A stretch of 6,730 nucleotides of DNA, from NCBI GenBank assembly GCA_027489105.1, contig JAIYAJ010000019.1, forward strand, positions 1-6,730, written 5' to 3'. Under the pieces are notes generated by a model that was not told the origin of the DNA, made no database searches, and worked only from the letters and a program-made list of their open reading frames with translations. This document shows positions 4,993 to 6,730 of this stretch, piece by piece. The position numbers were made by a program, and so were the translations under genes. Numbering within the stretch: position 1 is the stretch's first letter; each line of letters starts with the position of its first letter. The stretch is from Zymomonas sp. (GTDB taxonomy: Bacteria; Pseudomonadota; Alphaproteobacteria; Sphingomonadales; Sphingomonadaceae).

Positions 4993-4997
4993 GTGTG
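4993..4997 (+). promoter_or_regulatory. Double GTG start (GTGTG) serving two frames
   Basis: GTG at 4993 and GTG at 4995 overlap and share the Shine-Dalgarno GGGAGGG (4981-4987), at spacings of 5 and 7 bases. The second opens the methyltransferase. The first opens a frame that has no stop until 5871 and ends in the nested coding signal at 5515-5871. The methyltransferase motifs fix 4995 as the start of that gene; use of 4993 is unproven. Confidence 0.4.
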
Positions 4998-5975
4998 GCT
5001 CTACCTGCCGAACTTGGACCCGCTGACGACGTCGGCGGCGACTTCCTGTCCGTCTGCACAGGAGGCGGCGGCCTCGACTTGGGCGTGGAGCTGGCAATGC
5101 CAAGCGCTCGCGCTGTCTGCCTGGTGGAGAGGGAAGCCTTCGCCGTCGCGCGATTGGTCGAAAAGATGCGCCTCGGCCTCATGGCTCCGGCGGCTGTGTG
5201 GGGCAATGCCCGAACCTTCAACGGCCGACGCTGGCGCGGATGCCTGGACGGCATCGTTGGCGGCATCCCGTGTCAGCCGCACAGCAAGGCCGGCAAGCGC
5301 CTCGGTGGGCGAGATCCGCGCGACCTGTGGCCGACCTTCCGCCGGATCACAGTCCAGTGCGGCGCGTGGTGGGTTCTCGTCGAGAACGTCGGTGGAATGC
5401 TCTCGGCCGGCGACGACGAGATCGCGGGCGCCGAGCGGATTAGGCGAGACCTACAGCGCTTGGGTTTCGCGGTTGAGGGCGGACTATTCTCGGCGGTTGA
5501 AGTCGGCGCTCGCCATGAGCGCGAACGGCTCTTCATCCTCGCTGTGGCAGACGCCCTCGGTGGCGGACACGACGGGCGGCCGGGCGAACCGGTCGGGCAA
5601 GCGCGCCGACGAGCTGCTGCTCAATGGTCAGGTGCGGGTGCTCTGTTCCCGCCTGGGCCTGACGACGTGGACGCCTGGCGCGCCTACCTCCGACGCCACC
5701 CCGCGCACGTTCCCGGTCTTCCTAGAGGCCACGATGGGCTGGCCCACCAAATGGACAGGCGACGGCTGCTCGGCAACGGCGTTGTCCCGCTTCAAGCGGC
5801 GTATGCGCTGCGCACTCTGGCTCATCGGCTTGCCGCCCGCTCCGCCGGTGCAGCTCGGCTTGTTCGCATGATGGGCCTGGACGTCGTCGGCGGCGGCCAT
5901 GGGCCGCGGAATGGGCCGGATTCGCTCTGCGCGGATTCCAGCGCTTTCACCTTAGGTGATGGGGACGGACGCTGA
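4995..5975 (+). CDS. C5-cytosine DNA methyltransferase (phage orphan type)
   Basis: A 326-residue m5C methyltransferase that transfers a methyl group from S-adenosylmethionine to cytosine C5. Motif I is FLSVCTGGGGLDLGVELA (17-34). Motif IV is GGIPCQPHSKAG with catalytic Cys93. Motif VI is VLVENVGG (Glu130). Motif VIII is ARHERERLFILA (172-183). Motif X is LLGNGVVPLQAAYALRTL (258-275). The region between VIII and X (about 185-255) is the variable target-recognition part. It is short and contains the familiar FPPGPDDVDAWRAYL segment. The GTG at 4995 has GGGAGGG seven bases upstream. No restriction enzyme is nearby, so anti-restriction protection of phage DNA is likely. From 5515 to 5871 another frame looks coding too, and third-position GC in this frame drops there to about 65% (about 76% upstream, hand count). 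The 40-residue tail after motif X is not conserved-looking. Confidence 0.93.
   Translation: MALPAELGPADDVGGDFLSVCTGGGGLDLGVELAMPSARAVCLVEREAFAVARLVEKMRLGLMAPAAVWGNARTFNGRRWRGCLDGIVGGIPCQPHSKAGKRLGGRDPRDLWPTFRRITVQCGAWWVLVENVGGMLSAGDDEIAGAERIRRDLQRLGFAVEGGLFSAVEVGARHERERLFILAVADALGGGHDGRPGEPVGQARRRAAAQWSGAGALFPPGPDDVDAWRAYLRRHPAHVPGLPRGHDGLAHQMDRRRLLGNGVVPLQAAYALRTLAHRLAARSAGAARLVRMMGLDVVGGGHGPRNGPDSLCADSSAFTLGDGDGR
5515..5871 (+). CDS. Candidate overlapping gene nested in the methyltransferase 3' part
   Basis: In the +1 frame relative to the methyltransferase, an ATG at 5515 opens 118 codons (MSANGSSSSLWQTPSVADTT... to ...PPVQLGLFA). By hand count about 87% of its third positions are G/C, against about 65% for the methyltransferase frame over the same bases. 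The same frame upstream of 5515 has about 74%. The protein carries LWQTPSVADTTGG, a Ser/Arg-Gly linker, then FLEATMGWPTKWTG and SATALSRFKRRMR. These resemble the WPTP/WxTP and LMGWPxGWT segments at the C-terminus of another class of phage cytosine methyltransferases. It may be translated from its own ATG (weak Shine-Dalgarno), from the GTG at 4993, or as an alternative C-terminus after a +1 frameshift. The stop overlaps an ATG of the methyltransferase frame as ATGA (5868-5871). The expression mode is unknown; a chance frame is the alternative. Confidence 0.5.
   Translation: MSANGSSSSLWQTPSVADTTGGRANRSGKRADELLLNGQVRVLCSRLGLTTWTPGAPTSDATPRTFPVFLEATMGWPTKWTGDGCSATALSRFKRRMRCALWLIGLPPAPPVQLGLFA
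5947..5959. repeat. 13-base perfect palindrome at the end of the methyltransferase gene
   Basis: TCACCT-T-AGGTGA has 6-base arms around one base. It lies 15 bases before the ATG of the Rieske gene and within the methyltransferase C-terminal codons. It could be a protein-binding site, or a small structure that hides the AGGTGA ribosome-binding word. No T run follows, so a terminator is unlikely. It may also be chance. Confidence 0.3.
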
Positions 5976-6607
5976 TGGCGCTCGAACGCATCACCCATCT
6001 GACCGCGCCGCCGGTGCTGGGCCGCTGGTACCTCGTGCCGACGGTGGAGTACGTGTGGCTCGACGTCTCGACGGCGGCGCCGCGGCCGTGGCCCGTCTTC
6101 CTGCCCAAGCACGATGACCGGGAACATCTCAACTTCCCGTGGCCGCACTACCACGTCGATCCTCGGTTCCTGCGGTCGCGCGACTGGCAGCGGGCTATCA
6201 GCGCCGGCCGTCATCGCGAGAGCGTGACGCGCTCTGACGACCATGCCTATGGGCACGCGCAGCGCGTGCCGCTGATGATGCTCCGAGACGGTCTGCGCTG
6301 GCGCGATCCCGCCGACCCGGCCGCAGGGGCCGGCGAGGAGCGACCGCACGGGCCGGTGATCTGGCGGCGAATGCGCTGTGCGCGCGTCGAGATCCCCTAC
6401 CAGTTCGGCGACTACCCGGCCATCCGGACCATCCGCGCGCACTACGCCGGCCGGACGTGCAAGCACGCCCGCGGCGGCCTGATCTGCCCGCACAAGCGGT
6501 TCCCGCTGGGCTCCCTCGTGCCCGACGCCGACGGCGTCGTGACGTGCCCGCTGCATGGCCTGCGGGTCGATGTGGCCACCGGGAAGGTGGTGGCCGATGC
6601 GCGTTGA
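5975..6607 (+). CDS. Rieske-type [2Fe-2S] phage protein
   Basis: A 210-residue protein whose C-terminus has a complete Rieske cluster motif: Cys171-Pro-His173, 17 residues, then Cys191-Pro-Leu-His194, followed by GLRVDVATGKVV, the usual end of the domain. The two Cys and two His would bind a [2Fe-2S] cluster. An extra Cys162-x-His164 precedes it. The first 160 residues are not the catalytic domain of a ring-hydroxylating oxygenase. They contain aromatic-rich segments (GRWYLVPTVEYVWLD, WPVFLPKHDD, FPWPHYHVDPRFL) and a pattern I associate with phage hypotheticals annotated as Rieske-domain proteins. The ATG at 5975 shares a base with the methyltransferase stop (TGATG), and GGGGA lies about nine bases upstream. 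The coupling suggests co-translation with the methyltransferase. An electron-transfer or cluster-sensing role is inferred; the partner is unknown. Confidence 0.82.
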   Translation: MALERITHLTAPPVLGRWYLVPTVEYVWLDVSTAAPRPWPVFLPKHDDREHLNFPWPHYHVDPRFLRSRDWQRAISAGRHRESVTRSDDHAYGHAQRVPLMMLRDGLRWRDPADPAAGAGEERPHGPVIWRRMRCARVEIPYQFGDYPAIRTIRAHYAGRTCKHARGGLICPHKRFPLGSLVPDADGVVTCPLHGLRVDVATGKVVADAR

Positions 6608-6730
6608 GACCTACTTCGGTCAAGAGGAAGAGCGGCGCGACCCGTACATGACGCGGGTGAGCTTCACCGACAGCCACATCCTGCACGTCTTCCATCGCGG
6701 CGATAGCGACCCGGACCCGCATGACCATCG
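6597..6730 (+). CDS. Phage hypothetical protein with HRGDxDPDPHDH motif (5' part)
   Basis: Forty-four codons are visible from the ATG at 6597 to the window edge. The product begins MRVETYFGQEEERRDPYMTR and then reads VSFTDSHILHVFHRGDSDPDPHDH. I recognise the HVFHRGD-x-DPDPHDH segment from short phage hypothetical proteins, where it is followed by PW/PFDF and a beta-rich, cupin-like body; the rest is cut off here. The cluster of His and Asp suggests metal binding (inference). The start overlaps the end of the Rieske gene by 11 bases, with GGAAGG upstream inside that gene (about 6581-6586), so it belongs to the same operon. The start is well supported; the function is not. Confidence 0.7.
   Translation, partial: MRVETYFGQEEERRDPYMTRVSFTDSHILHVFHRGDSDPDPHDH

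Noticed and set aside
4184..5266. 360-codon minus-strand open frame
   Set aside because: It lies antisense to the exonuclease and methyltransferase, and its product is Arg/Pro/Ser/Ala-rich, as expected of a shadow frame in GC-rich coding DNA.
5822..6556. 244-codon minus-strand open frame
   Set aside because: It is antisense to the Rieske gene, has no domain and has shadow-type composition.
1..6730. CRISPR arrays, tRNA/rRNA genes, insertion sequences, integrase or attachment sites
   Set aside because: No regular direct repeats, no tRNA cloverleaf with a GGTTCRA arm, no transposase or recombinase motif and no tRNA-end duplication were seen on either strand.

Overview
The window looks like the control and early region of a temperate phage, prophage or phage-derived element in a GC-rich alphaproteobacterium. 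Caulobacterales or Rhizobiales relatives are my best guess. The reasons are G/C-ending codons in every convincing gene, frequent GTG/TTG starts, very tight gene packing, an S24 repressor facing a Cro-like gene across a palindromic operator, and phage-type gene families. No integrase, structural or packaging gene is visible, so complete phage, prophage remnant and phage-like island cannot be told apart.

Layout. (1) Positions 1-1231, minus strand: a tightly coupled operon transcribed leftward. It encodes a two-helix membrane protein, a 103-residue unknown, a 45-residue single-helix membrane protein, a small TetR-type DNA-binding protein and a partial unknown that runs off the left edge. (2) Positions 1232-1441: a control region with two inverted repeats of the form GGTTG-N7-CAACC, which lie over a TTGACA -35 box and a candidate -10 of the leftward operon. 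(3) 1442-1921: a secreted, probably periplasmic, protein that looks like lysogenic-conversion cargo. It meets the repressor gene tail to tail with no base between the stops. (4) 1922-2698 minus and 2809-3117 plus: the lysogeny switch, an XRE/S24 self-cleaving repressor and a Cro-like protein, with a three-half-site operator at 2745-2774. (5) 3092-3376 minus: a small unknown gene whose end overlaps the Cro-like gene, followed by about 380 bases with no convincing gene. (6) 3761-6730, plus: an early operon with overlapping stops and starts. It holds an unknown protein, a DEDDh 3'-5' exonuclease, a small unknown, a C5-cytosine DNA methyltransferase, a Rieske [2Fe-2S] protein and the start of a histidine-rich phage protein.

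How the parts may work together (inference). The S24 repressor would hold the rightward promoter off until DNA damage triggers self-cleavage. The rightward operon would then make nucleic-acid enzymes, with the methyltransferase marking phage DNA against restriction. The leftward operon carries its own small TetR-type regulator and palindromes over its promoter, so it is probably autoregulated.

The most unusual signal is at 5515-5871. The 3' part of the methyltransferase gene appears to code in two frames. The methyltransferase frame keeps the motif VIII to motif X region. The other frame has much stronger third-position GC and carries a phage-methyltransferase-like tail of its own (QTP...D and MGWPTKWT signatures).
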